NCBI GenBank assembly: GCA_034440615.1
Contig: JAOTOM010005143.1
Coordinates: 765,001-829,000, forward strand
Source: Ashinkailepas kermadecensis
Taxonomy: Eukaryota; Arthropoda; Thecostraca; Neolepadidae
DNA length: 64,000 nucleotides
Reading direction: 5' to 3'
Shown here: positions 33,375 through 44,554 of the stretch, piece after piece
How positions within the stretch are numbered: position 1 is the stretch's first letter
Layout: the number at the start of each line of letters is the position of its first letter
Notes under the pieces: generated by a model
Database searches by the model: none
Seen by the model: only the letters and a program-made list of their open reading frames with translations
What the model was told of the DNA's origin: nothing
Program-made: the position numbers and the translations under genes

Positions 33375-33471
33375 GGTGGTTGTGGGTTTTTACGACACGT
33401 CGACCGTCGAGTCATGTAGCGCCGCCAATCTCTCACGCCGATTGGTCGCGGGCGAAGAGTAGCGACAGGTG
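33375..33471 (-). mobile_element. SINE family 1, 5'-truncated copy
   Basis: Contains the 3' body (GTCGACGTGTCGTAAAA) but neither pol III box. The 13-bp duplication ATGACTGAAGCTC lies on both sides (33362-33374, 33472-33484), so the truncation happened at insertion. That indicates LINE-type reverse transcription. Confidence 0.9.
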
Positions 33472-33929
33472 ATGACTGAAGCTCAAAACGTTGGTATTTT
33501 AGTGAAACAATGTAACTTTTTTAACCATCAAGTGTCAAACGAGCACTATTGGGGGCGAAAAGGGCAGTAATACCACGCGGAGTGAGAGTAAGTTCCCCCT
33601 CCCCCACAACAATAAAATATGCACAACACGCCTGCTAATCGGCAAGAATGTAACCTACAAAAGCCTATTAAACCGACTGGCCTACCCTAAACTCTAGTCC
33701 AATGACTCCAACCCCCTATTTGGACACAGGTCATGCATGGCGCATACCTTTGCATGGCACGCACATCGGCGGGTGTTATGCCACATAAGTTCGGTAGCGA
33801 CACCAACATTGGAGGACCCCTGAGCATTGAACGAGCCCTCAGCCGGCGCATTTGTTAGTCCCGTTAAGCGATCTTTGGAACCGCAATGCAACTTTTCTGA
33901 GCGCGGCTTGATATTTCGAGGAACTTTTT

Positions 33930-34200
33930 GGTTTGTGTTGGTCCCGACTCGATTATTCCGGGACCCGGCGCAAGTTATTTAAAAAAAAGGAAGAAACTGC
34001 AATCTTTCAGGATCTGGTACGATATTTCAGGGGTCCGGCGCGACTTTTTTGGGCCCTGGTACGATTTTTTGAGACCTCGGCGCAAATTGCTGGGGACCCA
34101 GGACGTATTGTTCAGGGCCCTATCGAGGTTATAGGATCCAGCGCGACTTTGTGTGGAGACCCGGCATGCTTTTCGGGGTCAAGCGCGATTTTCCAACAGA
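33930..34200 (+). repeat. Degenerate ~50-bp tandem repeat
   Basis: Recurrent 'gggacccggcgcaagttatt', 'gggtccggcgcgactttttt', 'gacctcggcgcaaattgctg' and 'ggatccagcgcgactttgtg' blocks, roughly every 45-55 bp. Old and diverged. Confidence 0.6.
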
Positions 34201-35786
34201 TTGGCCAGATATTGTTCCGAGCAAACGCTAGGTACCATCTAGGAAATGGATGGTTCACTCAACCTAACCACAAGATACCGTCTCAGTCTCCGGAATTCCT
34301 AGCCATTTGCTGCATTGACATAACTTTTCCTTCTTGCTGTGGTTGAAAAGACACGACTTCGATATGAAGACTGCAGATGGGATAGAGAACACAAACTTAA
34401 AACATGATGTCACCAGATAAGCACAGTAGATGTCATGCCAAAGTACGCCCCCTAGAAATTAGCCAGACTTCTACCTCTATTTTTAGACATCATATTTTTT
34501 TCTTCATTACCAACAGGGAATATCAGGCATGTACTGGAAGTTGAGGGGGAACTGTCCCCCCCCCCCCCCCACCCTCCATGGCCTATTGCCACTATCTACA
34601 CCCATGGCCATATTGCCACTGTTTAAGCCACCGGAAACCAAAGAAATATCCGAGATGTGACTCTCCATTAGTGTGCCCAATGGAGTCATCACTGGACCTT
34701 GCATTCTTTTTTCACTAGATATACCATGGAGCACTTCCGCCATTCATAAGAGCAAGCAAGCAAACAATGAAAAATAAACTGACGTAAGGACGCAACGGTT
34801 CTTGTCAGCTTGAGACAAAACTGCGCGCTTGGAATTTATTGGTTCTCGTACCGCTGGAAATATATATATGCACAGTTGTCTGCAGATATGAACGGGAAGA
34901 CGCAAGGCTGCAGCACTTTACAAGACATGCCTGTCAGCCAGCATTGCTTCTGGTACCAAAGTTGCTCAGACAGCATTGCTGAACTGGTACCAAGGCTGCT
35001 CAGACGGCATTGCTTCTGGTACCGAAGCTGCACCGATTGAGCATGCAATATTTGGAGATCAGCACAGGTGCTAACTATACAATCCAGGTGCAAGCTCAGT
35101 CCAACGCTGGAAGTTCAGCTTCCTACCACCGGATGCATGAAGCATGTGGCTTGCCGCACATCCAATCATTAGATGCACCACGGGCTGGGAAGATCGGCAG
35201 AAAGCCTTCATCTGCGGCACGCGTCGGAAGATCGTTGCTGTGACCGTAACGGATAAAACATCCCAGGCGACTGTGGTCACGCTTCGCGTCGTGCCGCCGG
35301 CACCGGGCGAACGCGACGGCCAACCCGGCGGGCACCAGACCGGCTGTCGTCCGAGGTGGATCGATAACAGCAGTGCTCATTACACAATCTCCGGCTAACA
35401 GGCGCCACCCATACAGATCTGGGTCGGCCACGCCCTGCCCCAGCGTGGAGGCGTCAGCCGCCAGTGGAGTGGAGGCGTCAGCCGCTAGTGGAGTGGAACA
35501 GCAGGCCTATAGATGCTGGCTGCAGGCAAGATGTGATGCCAATACCAGTCAGCGTCGGACGGCTATGAAATGAGACAACAGGAGCTACGGATGTTGACTG
35601 CAGACAAGGCGGTGCCAATGCTACCATCAAAGCCAGTTTCAGCCAGTCAGTGTACAACAGCGCCGGTGGAACACCACTCATTGCTGAAGTGGAAACTGAT
35701 CCACAGTCAAGTCACAACCGCCTATAGCTGGGGTCCTTGGTTACCTCACCATGTGAACAACTCTGGCCGATGCTCCTTCCATATAC

Positions 35787-35788
<2 letters not shown>
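34201..35788. other. Unannotated stretch with small tandem repeats
   Basis: 'cattgcttctggtacca/ggctgctcagac' repeats three times at 34940-35035. A 26-bp 'ggaggcgtcagccgc.agtg' unit is duplicated at 35448-35500. Otherwise nothing recognised. Confidence 0.5.

Positions 35789-35857
<69 letters not shown>
35789..35857. repeat. (TA)n microsatellite
   Basis: About 33 TA units after 'catatacgtaca'. Confidence 0.97.
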
Positions 35858-35859
<2 letters not shown>

Positions 35860-36038
35860 GCCATAAGCCTTTCCCTCATATTCTAAATTGCTTAGTCCAC
35901 TGATAGCCTAATGACATGATTGAGGTGCTTAGGATAGTAGGAGCTAAATAATGTCAGACTGAATGGTAATGTAATATTTATGGCATCACATAAGGGTTAC
36001 CAATTCAGGTTCGATAAGCCAAGGATCAGGGCGATTAA

Positions 36039-36895
36039 ACGCCAACAAGCTTTCAGTCAATTGGTAGTTGATCTGGTCAGATCCTCACATCCCCGTCTCG
36101 GGGATACAACCCTCCCCCTCTAATGTCCAAACTAAGCGTCGCACGAAAACGAAAGAGGTGTCATCGGAAATCGCTCGATGAGTAAGGCCAGAAACCACCC
36201 CAAAATTGTATCCCCCAAAAGTGACGTCACTAGAGGGTCTCTGTTTTCACGACTGACATGTTTTTGGCTCTGGGGAGTTCATTTTGGGGGGAAATTTGAC
36301 AAACAAAAATTATTTGGAGTCAGAAAAGGAACGCGAAATCGACCATAGCGATACAATTTTTGTTCACCCCAAAATCAACATGTTAATTCCTGAAATTTCA
36401 AAATTTTGAGTTTTCAATTATCTTTATTTTTTATTTTTCTAATGGGTGGAGCGGGCAGCAAAACGTTGTTTGAAGTGAACATGCACTCATGAAAAATGCT
36501 CACTTTAGCCAGAATCTTCGATTGTATTCTTTATGGGCGAATATGCAAAACTAATGTCATCAAAAACGAAAAAATCACAAATTCCTCCGGTGCATTTTGT
36601 TCCATCCCTAAAGATAAGCAAACGCTGAAAGTTTCATTCAAATATCTTTATCCGTTAAAGCGTGACGACTGGCTGAACTTTTCTGGATGTGACCTCACTT
36701 GACCCTGACTAACTCGTTGACCCCAGATGACCTGACCTAAACATTTTCGCACAGCATGCCAAATTGATGTTGGAAAAGGTATGCCAAATTTAGGCGCACT
36801 GCCGCGCGCCGTTCTTTCACTATCGACGGAAAACCTTTGGGGGTTTTCCGAAAACCTTAGGAAAAGCCTATCAACCCCCCCCGAAACGGGGCGGG
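36039..36895 (+). mobile_element. TTAA-type element family, copy B
   Basis: The right end CCCCGAAACGGGGCGGG abuts TTAA (36896-36899). The left part reads GGTCAGATCCTCACATCCCC then GTCTCGGGG. A TTAA at 36035 is the likely left boundary, but the terminal bases are decayed. It shares the 'ctaagcgtcgcacgaaaacg' and 'gacctcacttgaccctgact' blocks with the other copies. Non-coding. Confidence 0.7.
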
Positions 36896-36899
36896 TTAA

Positions 36900-38812
36900 T
36901 GGAATATGCTGCCTGATGATGTAGTGCGGAGTGCGACATTAAATGCAAATAAGAGTAGGGTAGGGTAATGTAATGTAATGTATTTCGGATCCTCCCGAGC
37001 AGATTTTCAAAAAGTTTCTGTTACAGTAGTGAACCAATGTGAAGCACAAACCATCATCACGAGCACACACGATAACAACGGATGGCATTACAGTGCTGAT
37101 GTAAGCGATGTTTCGGAGGCAGGAAATTAGGGCCGGACATGCGCAGCATGACCGAAAGCCTCCGTCTGAAAAACATTGCAGCCACCTGAGTTCCTCAGAT
37201 CTGGAGGCAGATTGTTGGATACATTATTGAGGTCCAATCATTTTACCTTGAATTCTGAGTCGTGCAGTAGGGGGATGGTCATTACGTGGATATAGTGGGA
37301 TCGATGATAGTTGGTGTCTTAGACCATGTTGTCAGGTTAATAATCATGCTAGCAATAGGCGTGCATGTGAATAGACTCAGTACATTCCTTTAGGCATAAT
37401 GGTGTTCATGATGCTGGCCATGAGAACATCACGAAGTGATAGTTTCTATAGAACAAGATATAGTATCTATTAGGGGGTTTCAACACTTTTTCTTGCCTTG
37501 TAGTATATTCACTTGGTAGGCTTCACCCGCACAGGCCTCTGCGGCTCTTTTTAACTTATTCTGGTAGGGGGGGGGATTCCTCTCCTCCCCGTGGTTTTTG
37601 GGTTGCCGCTCCCTAACGCTTTGTGATAGGAGCGTGAAACTCGGTGAGTTTTTCCAGCTTTCTATTTTTTCTACTCCGTACCAAAATTTTAGAGGCGGCT
37701 CAAGGAGCGAATATCGGGAGGCACCACCAACATATGTTGGCCAAAATCTAGGAGCAGCACATGCATCCGAACATTTGCATTGCTTTGCTGTACAGGTGAC
37801 TATTTGGAATTCAACTTCTCATACTATCATGCTTACTCACATAAATGCTTATTTTGAGCTTAATGATGTCAGGGGCGGATCCAGAGGAGGAAAAATGGCC
37901 AACATGTGGCCGGTTTTCCCAAAGCGGTATCGTTTGCGTTGTCATGGGAAAAATATAAGGATGGGGATGAATTCAGGACTCACGGTAATAAAATGTATCA
38001 CAAGCAGTGGCGGAGTGAGAATACTTTCCAATGGCGGATGCAGGAGGTGACTATAGATATTCAGGACACACCATATTCAAAACACGACAAGCAATGGTGT
38101 GAGGATGGCGATACCTTGCCAATGGCGGATCAAAAAGGGAGGAGTGAATTCAGGCCAAACGATTATAATAAATCGTATGCAGCGGTGCAGCCACGAAATT
38201 TTCCCAATGGCCAATGCTTGCAGTAGCCTTCCCACTCAGGTCTCTCGGGATTCTCCCATACTAATTATCCGGCGACGTCTCTGGTAAAAAAAAAACTCAC
38301 TACGTAATGGTATTATGGAAGTGGATAAAACAATGGGTATTTGTGGCATCGACTGCCAAGGACCATCCACAAAGACAAATGATACCCTCCCCTGGGCTCC
38401 TGGCTACGCCATTGACTGTCATACGTGCGCATGTACGGACATGAATTCGTGTTTTGGGTCAATAACAAGTATGTATGCCCAGTTATGCACAATGTTACCG
38501 ATGAAAAATATAGGTAGAGTCACAAATGATTGTGTTCAATTTTCACCCATCTGCTGCCTCCCGACCTAGCTTTTGTGATTTTTTGTTTTTGTTGACATTT
38601 TGACATTCTAAACATGTGGACTATACCAACAGAATTCGATTGAGCAATCCAGTTTTGAAATTAGCCCAATACATTCTGAGATATCATGGGGGCGCAATCC
38701 GCCCCCATCTACAGATTCAGGCCTGAAAGAGCCCTCCCGCAACCGGGCGTTAAGCTTTCACATTTGTTATTTGGGCTCATGGGCGTATCAACTGCATGGG
38801 TTATACAGCGCC
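36900..38812. other. Unannotated stretch with degraded GGCGGATC fragments
   Basis: Around 37870-38140 'ggcggatcca', 'tggcggagtg', 'tggcggatgc' and 'tggcggatca' recur and may be remnants of hAT MITE family 2. A short 'gtaatgtaatgtaatgta' patch lies at 36965. No gene. Confidence 0.4.
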
Positions 38813-39204
38813 TGATGATGATGATTATTGGGGTTTTAGGGTGCGCCAACCCCAGTGGGTTAGATTGCACCGATAATAAGCTTGCTTAATCACACATCAG
38901 ATTGTCACATATGAAGAGCGCTTAACAGAACATATCTGGGGAAGCAAATTATCAGCTAGGAAGGTGTGTATATTACTTTAAATCCTATATCTGCAAGGAA
39001 ACACAAAACCGCTCTGTTGTGGATAAATCGGGAATCGTTTCCCAACATGTCGTCCAACTTCAGAGTATTAGCATCATATCCGAAGTGACGCCTACGTTCT
39101 TCCGTATATGCTGGACACGCCACCAGCACATGGTGCACAGTTACCGCGGCATTACACCTCACACATTTTATACAGCGCCTGAACAATTTATGCTTGATGC
39201 ACAT
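38813..39204 (-). pseudogene. LINE ORF2 C-terminus and 3' tail
   Basis: The minus strand encodes CIKCVRCNAAVTVHHVLVAC then PAYTEERRRHFGYD and ends FLADIGFKVIYTPS. This is a CxxC...H...C knuckle and the same terminal wording (I-F..-IY-(S/T)P) as the LINE at 6 kb. Past the stop the 3' UTR ends GCGCACCCTAAAACCCCAAT with a (TCA)n tail near 38813. Upstream domains are missing or unreadable beyond 39310. Confidence 0.75.
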
Positions 39205-39309
39205 AGCTTTAAAAGGGCATTGCGCTCACATGCTGCTTTTGTAGCTGATGATGTGATCACTAACTCACGTGCAATCAGCATCCGGATCAAAGTAGGGTGG
39301 GTGGTATGA

Positions 39310-39857
39310 AGGTTAACGCAGCGGCTGGTGGGCCGGCCTTATGAGATAACGTCGGTCGGGAGCCTGGCCCGGTTTCATAGGTGTGTCCCCGACATTAAAC
39401 GAGATGGAAAACGACACGTTGGATATGAGCCGGCATCACGTGATTGCCCCATCATCCCCAATGGTCACTTCACGACGCATGTCCTGTAACGAAGGGTAGC
39501 GGACTGACGGACGGACGACCAGCCAAATTCACACAAAACCGCTGCCACGGTGTACCAACAGGCTGTGCTAGGGTGGTCGCCGCCGTGGCTGTGACAATCA
39601 ATGTACCTGACGGGTGGGTAAGCACGGCTCGCAACAGCACCATCGATCGGCGCAGCCCGGAGCAAACTTCGGTGGGTGCAAAGACTGGGAGCCGGTACCG
39701 AACGGTACACCGGCCCGACCGGGTCACACGTCAACCGAGCTAACATTGCTCGGCAGCAGCCGACCGGGGGACAGCACCAGCAGAGATCAACCTCAGCTGC
39801 CCAATTCAATACCCTGTGACCATGAGCATGCCAAGATCTCGACCGCCGCCAGGTGGC
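39310..39857. other. GC-rich stretch without recognised gene
   Basis: Overlapping frames on both strands (e.g. 39465-39911 minus) are an effect of high GC. No domain. Confidence 0.4.
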
Positions 39858-41185
39858 TGCCGGACACGAGCAGTGCCAGGTCAATAGGCCTCCACTGCCA
39901 CTGCCGGACACGAGCAGTGCCAGGTCAATAGGCCTCCACTGTCGCTGCCGGACACGAGCAGTGCCAGGTCAATAGGCCTCCACTGCCACTGCCGGACACG
40001 AGCAGTGCCAGGTCATAAGGCCTCCACTGCCACTCTCGGACACGAGCAGTGCCAGGTCAATAGGCCTCCACTGCCACTGCCGGACACGAGCAGTGCCAGG
40101 TCAATAGGCCTCCACTGCCACTGCCGGACACGAGCAGTGCCAGGTCAATAGGCCTCCACTGCCACTGCCGGACACGAGCAGTGCCAGTTCAATAGGCCTC
40201 CACTGCCACTGCCGGACACGAGCAGTGCCAGGTCAATAGGCCTCCACTGCCACTGCCGGACACGAGCAGTGCCAGTCAATAGGCCTCCACTGCCACTGCC
40301 GGACACGAGCAGTGCCAGGTCAATAGGCCTCCACTGCAGGGTTAAAATAATGGTTTTTCGTTAGGTGTGAGATGTCGAAACGCGCATAGTAGGATGTCGA
40401 AATTTGCAATGAAATTAGTGTCCTTTAAAATGTTTTTGATATCTTTTATACTCAAATTTGAGCCATGGTGTAGGTACTTATGACTACATTTATCATTTGC
40501 TTTGAGATTCATAATTTAGGAAGAGCTATATTTGGGATAGGGAGAATAATACCTATGCTATAAACTGGTACTATACGCCACATCACATAATAATCCCTTT
40601 ACCTGAAATTGTGTTGCGAAATGTTCGTGTATCACCATTCCTTATTGAGAGCATTAACATGATACTTATAAACGAGATACTGTTAGAAAGGAGACGTGAA
40701 GACTTCATAAGCACGCATCAAGGAGCAGGATGTCGATACTTCATGGAGAAGGATGTCGATTGAGTGTTCAAAAAGTGGTATATTCCACCCTTTTTCACGA
40801 ATAATTTATCACTGCTCCACTGCCGCTGCCGGACACGAGCAGTGCCAGTTCAGTAGGCCTCCACTGCCACTGCCGGACACGAGCAGTGCCAGGTCAATAG
40901 GCCTCCACTGCCGCTGCCGGACACGAGCAGTGCCAGGTCAATAGGCCTCCACTGCCGCTGCCGGACACGAGCAGTGCCAGTTCAATAGGCCTCCACTGAT
41001 ACTGCCGGACACGAGCAGTGCCAGGTCAATAGGCCTCCACTGCCGCTGCCGGACACGAGCAGTGCCAGTTCAGTAGGCCTCCACTGCCACTGCCGGACAC
41101 GAGCAGTGCCAGGTCAATAGGCCTCCACTGTCGCTGCCGGACACGAGCAGTGCCAGGTCAATAGGCCGCCACTGATACTGGGAGG
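39858..41185. repeat. 44-bp minisatellite interrupted by a hAT MITE
   Basis: The unit contains CGGACACGAGCAGTGCCAGG then TCAATAGGCCTCCACTGCCACTGC. About 11 units precede and 8 follow the MITE at 40337-40814. Common variants are GGTCAATAG/GTTCAATAG/GTTCAGTAG and CCACTGC/CCGCTGC/TCGCTGC. Variants are distributed on both sides, so the array predates the insertion. Confidence 0.96.
40337..40814 (+). mobile_element. hAT MITE, family 1, copy 4, inside minisatellite
   Basis: Starts CAGGGTTAAAATAATGG and ends ATAATTTATCACTG. The perfect 8-bp duplication CTCCACTG is part of the 44-bp unit (40329-40336, 40815-40822). The best-preserved reference copy (478 bp). Confidence 0.96.
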
Positions 41186-41344
41186 ACAGGTGAATAGGCC
41201 ACCACTGTTGCTGCCATACCTGCCGCACCCCTCAAGCCCACGCTCGATGCCCCATCAGTCACAGGTGACGGCTGGCGGAATGGCCTGCTAAGAGCGACAC
41301 GGACCAGCGCGACGGCGTGCCGGCTCTGCTTGAGTGGCGAAACG

Positions 41345-42432
41345 AGCCGGCACTGATCCGGCTCACAGCCAGACCGACCCCTGCCCCAGTAATGATATGA
41401 CCCGATACTGTCCGTCTGACCTGTTGGTACTGATCCGGCTCACAGCCAGACCGACCCCTGCCCCAGTAATGATATGACCCGATACTGTCCGTCTGACCTG
41501 TTGGTACTGGTCCGGCACACAGCCAGACAAACCCCTGACCCAGTAATGATATGACCCGATACTGTCCGTCTGACCTGTTGGTACTGATCCGGCTCACAGC
41601 CAGACCGACCCCTGCCCCAGTAATGATATGACCCGATACTGTCCGTCTGACCTGTTGGTACTGGTCCGGCACACAGCCAGACCGACCCCTGCCCCAGTAA
41701 TGATATGACCCGATACTGTCCGTCTGACCTGTTGGTACTGGTCCGGCACACAGCCAGACAAACCCCTGACCCAGTAATGATATGACCCGCTACTGTCCGT
41801 CTGACCTGTTGGTACTGATCCGGCCCACAGCCAGACAAACCCCTACCCCAGTAATGAGATGACCCGCTACTGTCCGTCTGATCTGTCGGTACTGGTCCGG
41901 CCCACAGCCAAACAAACCCCCTACCCCAGTAATGAGATGACCCGCTACTGTCCGTCTGATCTGTCGGTACTGGTCCGGCCCACAGCCAAACAAACCCCCT
42001 ACCCCAGTAATGAGATGACCCGCTACTGTCCGTCTGATCTGTCGGTACTGGTCCGGCCCACAGCCAAACAAACCCCCTACCCCAGTAATGAGATGACCCG
42101 CTACTGTCCGTCTGACCTGTTGGTACTGATCCGGCTCACAGCCAGACCGACCCCTGCCCCAGTAATGATATGACCCGATACTGTCCGTCTGACCTGTTGG
42201 TACTGGTCCGGCACACAGCCAGACAAACCCCTGACCCAGTAATGATATGACCCGCTACTGTCCGTCTGACCTGTTGGTACTGATCCGGCCCACAGCCAGA
42301 CAAACCCCCTACCCCAGTAATGAGATGACCCGCTACTGTCCGTCTGATCTGTCGGTACTGGTCCGGCCCACAGCCAGACTGACCCCCTACCCCAGTAATG
42401 AGATGACAGCTACTGTCCGTCTAACCTGTTGG
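41345..42432. repeat. 77-bp minisatellite, about 14 units
   Basis: The unit contains GTACTGATCCGGCTCACAGC and CAGTAATGATATGACCCGAT then ACTGTCCGTCTGACCTGTTG, with exact 77-bp spacing (41427, 41504). Two sub-types exist: an 'atgatatgacccgatact/ctgacctgttgg' type, and an 'atgagatgacccgctact/ctgatctgtcgg' type clustered at 41850-42070. This implies local amplification. Confidence 0.96.
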
Positions 42433-42617
42433 CAGGGTTAAAATAATGGTTTTTCGTTAGGTGTGAGATGTCGAAACGAGCGCAGTAGGATGTCAAAATT
42501 TGCCATGTAATTAGTGTCATATAAAATGGTCAGGCTCAGATTTGAGCTAATGGTGTAGATACTTATGACTGTACCTTTATCATTTGTTTTGAGATGCATA
42601 GTTTAAGAAGAGCTGTA
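42433..42617 (+). mobile_element. hAT MITE, family 1, copy 5, 3'-truncated
   Basis: Starts CAGGGTTAAAATAATGG directly at the end of the 77-bp array and follows copy 4 until about 'agaagagctgtattt'. It then diverges, and no 3' end or duplication is visible. Confidence 0.85.
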
Positions 42618-42738
42618 TTTAAATTATTTATCGCTCTGGCGAGGAACATATCATTTCATCAAAATCACACGATGACCTTTCCTCGATGATTAGAGAAAAC
42701 AGTCGAAAGTTACTTAGATCTTGGTGCATATTCGGGTA

Positions 42739-42795
42739 CAACCCTTCGTCAAACCACAAAAAAAAACTTTTTTTTTGTGGTTTGACGAAGGGTTG
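42739..42795. repeat. Perfect inverted repeat, 28-bp arms, one-base centre
   Basis: CAACCCTTCGTCAAACCAC followed by A9, a single C, then T9 and GTGGTTTGACGAAGGGTTG. It sits exactly where the truncated Transib copy begins. Confidence 0.95.
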
Positions 42796-44196
42796 GCATG
42801 CCTGGATTCGATGTTTTGAGTGCCTTCTCCACATTTCTTACCGCCTGGAGATCAAAGTGTGGGCGGTTTCTGGCGAAGAAAACAAGAAGCGTGTGAAAGA
42901 AGGGAAGAAGAAATTACAGCAGCAGTACAGGGAGAGACTGGGTCTTGTCGTGGATCAGCCACGTGCGGGTGGTTCGGGTACGTCCAACGACGCACACAAG
43001 CTCCTGATCCACGGTGCCACTGTGATACGGTCTCTTCTTCTTCCGATCGGCATGTACAGTGAGGAGGTGCAGGAGACCCGGAATAAGCACAACAGGGAGT
43101 ACCGACTCAGACATGCCCGCAAGACGTCACGAACCAAAACCATCTAGGATCAACTTCACTATCTTCTGATCACCAGCGACCCGAAGACGACTCAGATCAA
43201 AGGCCATTGAAAGACCATTGCGGTCCAAAAATGTCCGAGAGGCCGTCAATTCAGCTGACATCGGTCATCTGCTGGTATCATCCGAGTCAGCTGGGGAGAG
43301 AGGGCCGGAACAACCAGTTTCGGAAGATGAAGAGTAGATGAGTGGTGAAGAGGATGCTAATGAGATTGAAGTTCTTGAAGGACACGATATGTCAGTGGAT
43401 GATAGAATGCTCCCCGACTACTACGGGCTGTTGAATGAATATAAATATCGGATATCTTCCATATATAGCTAATAGCTAATGCTATTGTTCGTAACTATGG
43501 GTAAGTTATGTGATGTGTTTGATTCTGGTCTTTTATGTTCTATGTTTCTAAGTACAGCTACATTATTTTACCATGCGTTTAGAGGAAGTATCATACATTC
43601 GAGCATGTGCATTCTAACATTTGTACTGCTGCATAGGGATTGGCCGGCTGTGACGTCACACGCGACATTATATGTACCGATTTTAATCGTGAGTCATATC
43701 TTAGTGATGTATTTTGGCATAATTTCAGCAACTTAGGACAAGGAGATCTTGGATCTATTCTGCGTAGCAATTATAAGGTCACATTTACGGTGCAGAATGC
43801 TCGCATAGCAAACGCTCACTAATAATTATCCAATATATGAGCGCCCACGGGCTTCGCTTATGACGTCATCATGATGTCACCATGCATGACCGACGTCGAT
43901 CTTTTAAAACAATGTACACTACATACTCATGTAGGTGTGTGCACAATTTGAGATGTCTATCTCAATAGGTTCCCGATATATTTCGCGGAAGCAAAATAAG
44001 GGGAGCGGAATGCTCCCTTCCCTATAGCAGGTATAACCTGGGACATTCCTGGGTTAGGCAATATTTATGACAATAGATCTTCCCATATGGTCCAAATTTG
44101 AAGCTCTTTCGATTAAGAACAAAATCGCCCCAGTAACTAGCATACTTTGTCCGCTATGATTTAAGGCCAGTTTTTCCCTCGAGATATCACAGTGTG
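42796..44196 (+). mobile_element. Transib/RAG1-like element, 5'-truncated second copy
   Basis: Begins in the middle of the transposase (ATGCCTGGATTCGATG, equal to 23650 in the first copy). It shares the 3' UTR of the 24-kb element over about 530 bp and ends in the same terminal repeat (TATCTCGAGGGAAAAACTGG inverted, heptamer CACACTG). The next five bases are CGTCG, which fits the CGNCG target preference reported for Transib. The left terminal repeat is absent. Confidence 0.85.
42797..43240 (+). pseudogene. Transib/RAG1-like transposase C-terminal half
   Basis: Reads AWIRCFECLLHISYRLEIKV, QQYRERLGLVVDQPRAGGSG and TSNDAHKLLIHGATVIRSLL. It continues LPIGMYSEEVQETRNKHNRE and YRLRHARKTSR to a stop at 43147; DQLHYLLITSDP follows after a frameshift. 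The H-x4-H (HKLLIH) matches the RAG1 zinc-binding pair in 'HKTLAH', and SEEVQETRNK matches the 'SEGNESGNK' block carrying the catalytic Glu of RAG1 (comparison from memory). A deletion joins GTSND directly to AHKLL, removing about 60-70 residues that are partly retained in the other copy. Not functional. Confidence 0.75.
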
Positions 44197-44223
44197 CGTC
44201 GGTACGGCGCGCCGTACCGACGC
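44196..44223. repeat. 28-bp perfect palindrome at the Transib right end
   Basis: GCGTCGGTACGGCG then its exact inverse CGCCGTACCGACGC. The first G is the last base of the Transib end. Symmetry continues imperfectly outward (CACACTGTGAT on one side against CAACCTGTGAT on the other). Confidence 0.95.
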
Positions 44224-44227
44224 AACC

Positions 44228-44554
44228 TGTGATCTTGAACGCTCGGCGGTCGGTCGAATTTGGCCCCACAGTTCCTATGTTTACCGACGGATTTCCACAT
44301 TGTTTGTTGCACAGGACGCGCTTATCAATTTTTAACAAAATCACAAGATTCCATTACAATATCCACACCCGTTTGAGATATCGTCGAGAAAAAAAAACAG
44401 AATGGAAGGAATCTTGGAAATGTGTTGAATATTGATAAGCGCACCCCATCCAAAAAATGTTGTTTTTATCAGTTCGTAAATATAAGCACTGTGGGGTGCA
44501 GTCGACCCACGGGCCACCGACCTGCCACCTGACCGCCTGGCGTTCAAGGTCACA
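44228..44554. mobile_element. Fold-back MITE, 327 bp
   Basis: Ends TGTGATCTTGAACGC and inverted TGTGACCTTGAACGC. The arms pair imperfectly through CCCCACAGT and GCGCTTATCAATnTT to a centre near 44390. No coding sequence and no convincing duplication. Confidence 0.75.

Noticed and set aside
39858..41185. Possible CRISPR-like array (44-bp regular repeat)
   Set aside because: There are no distinct spacers; the whole unit repeats. The context is a eukaryotic genome.
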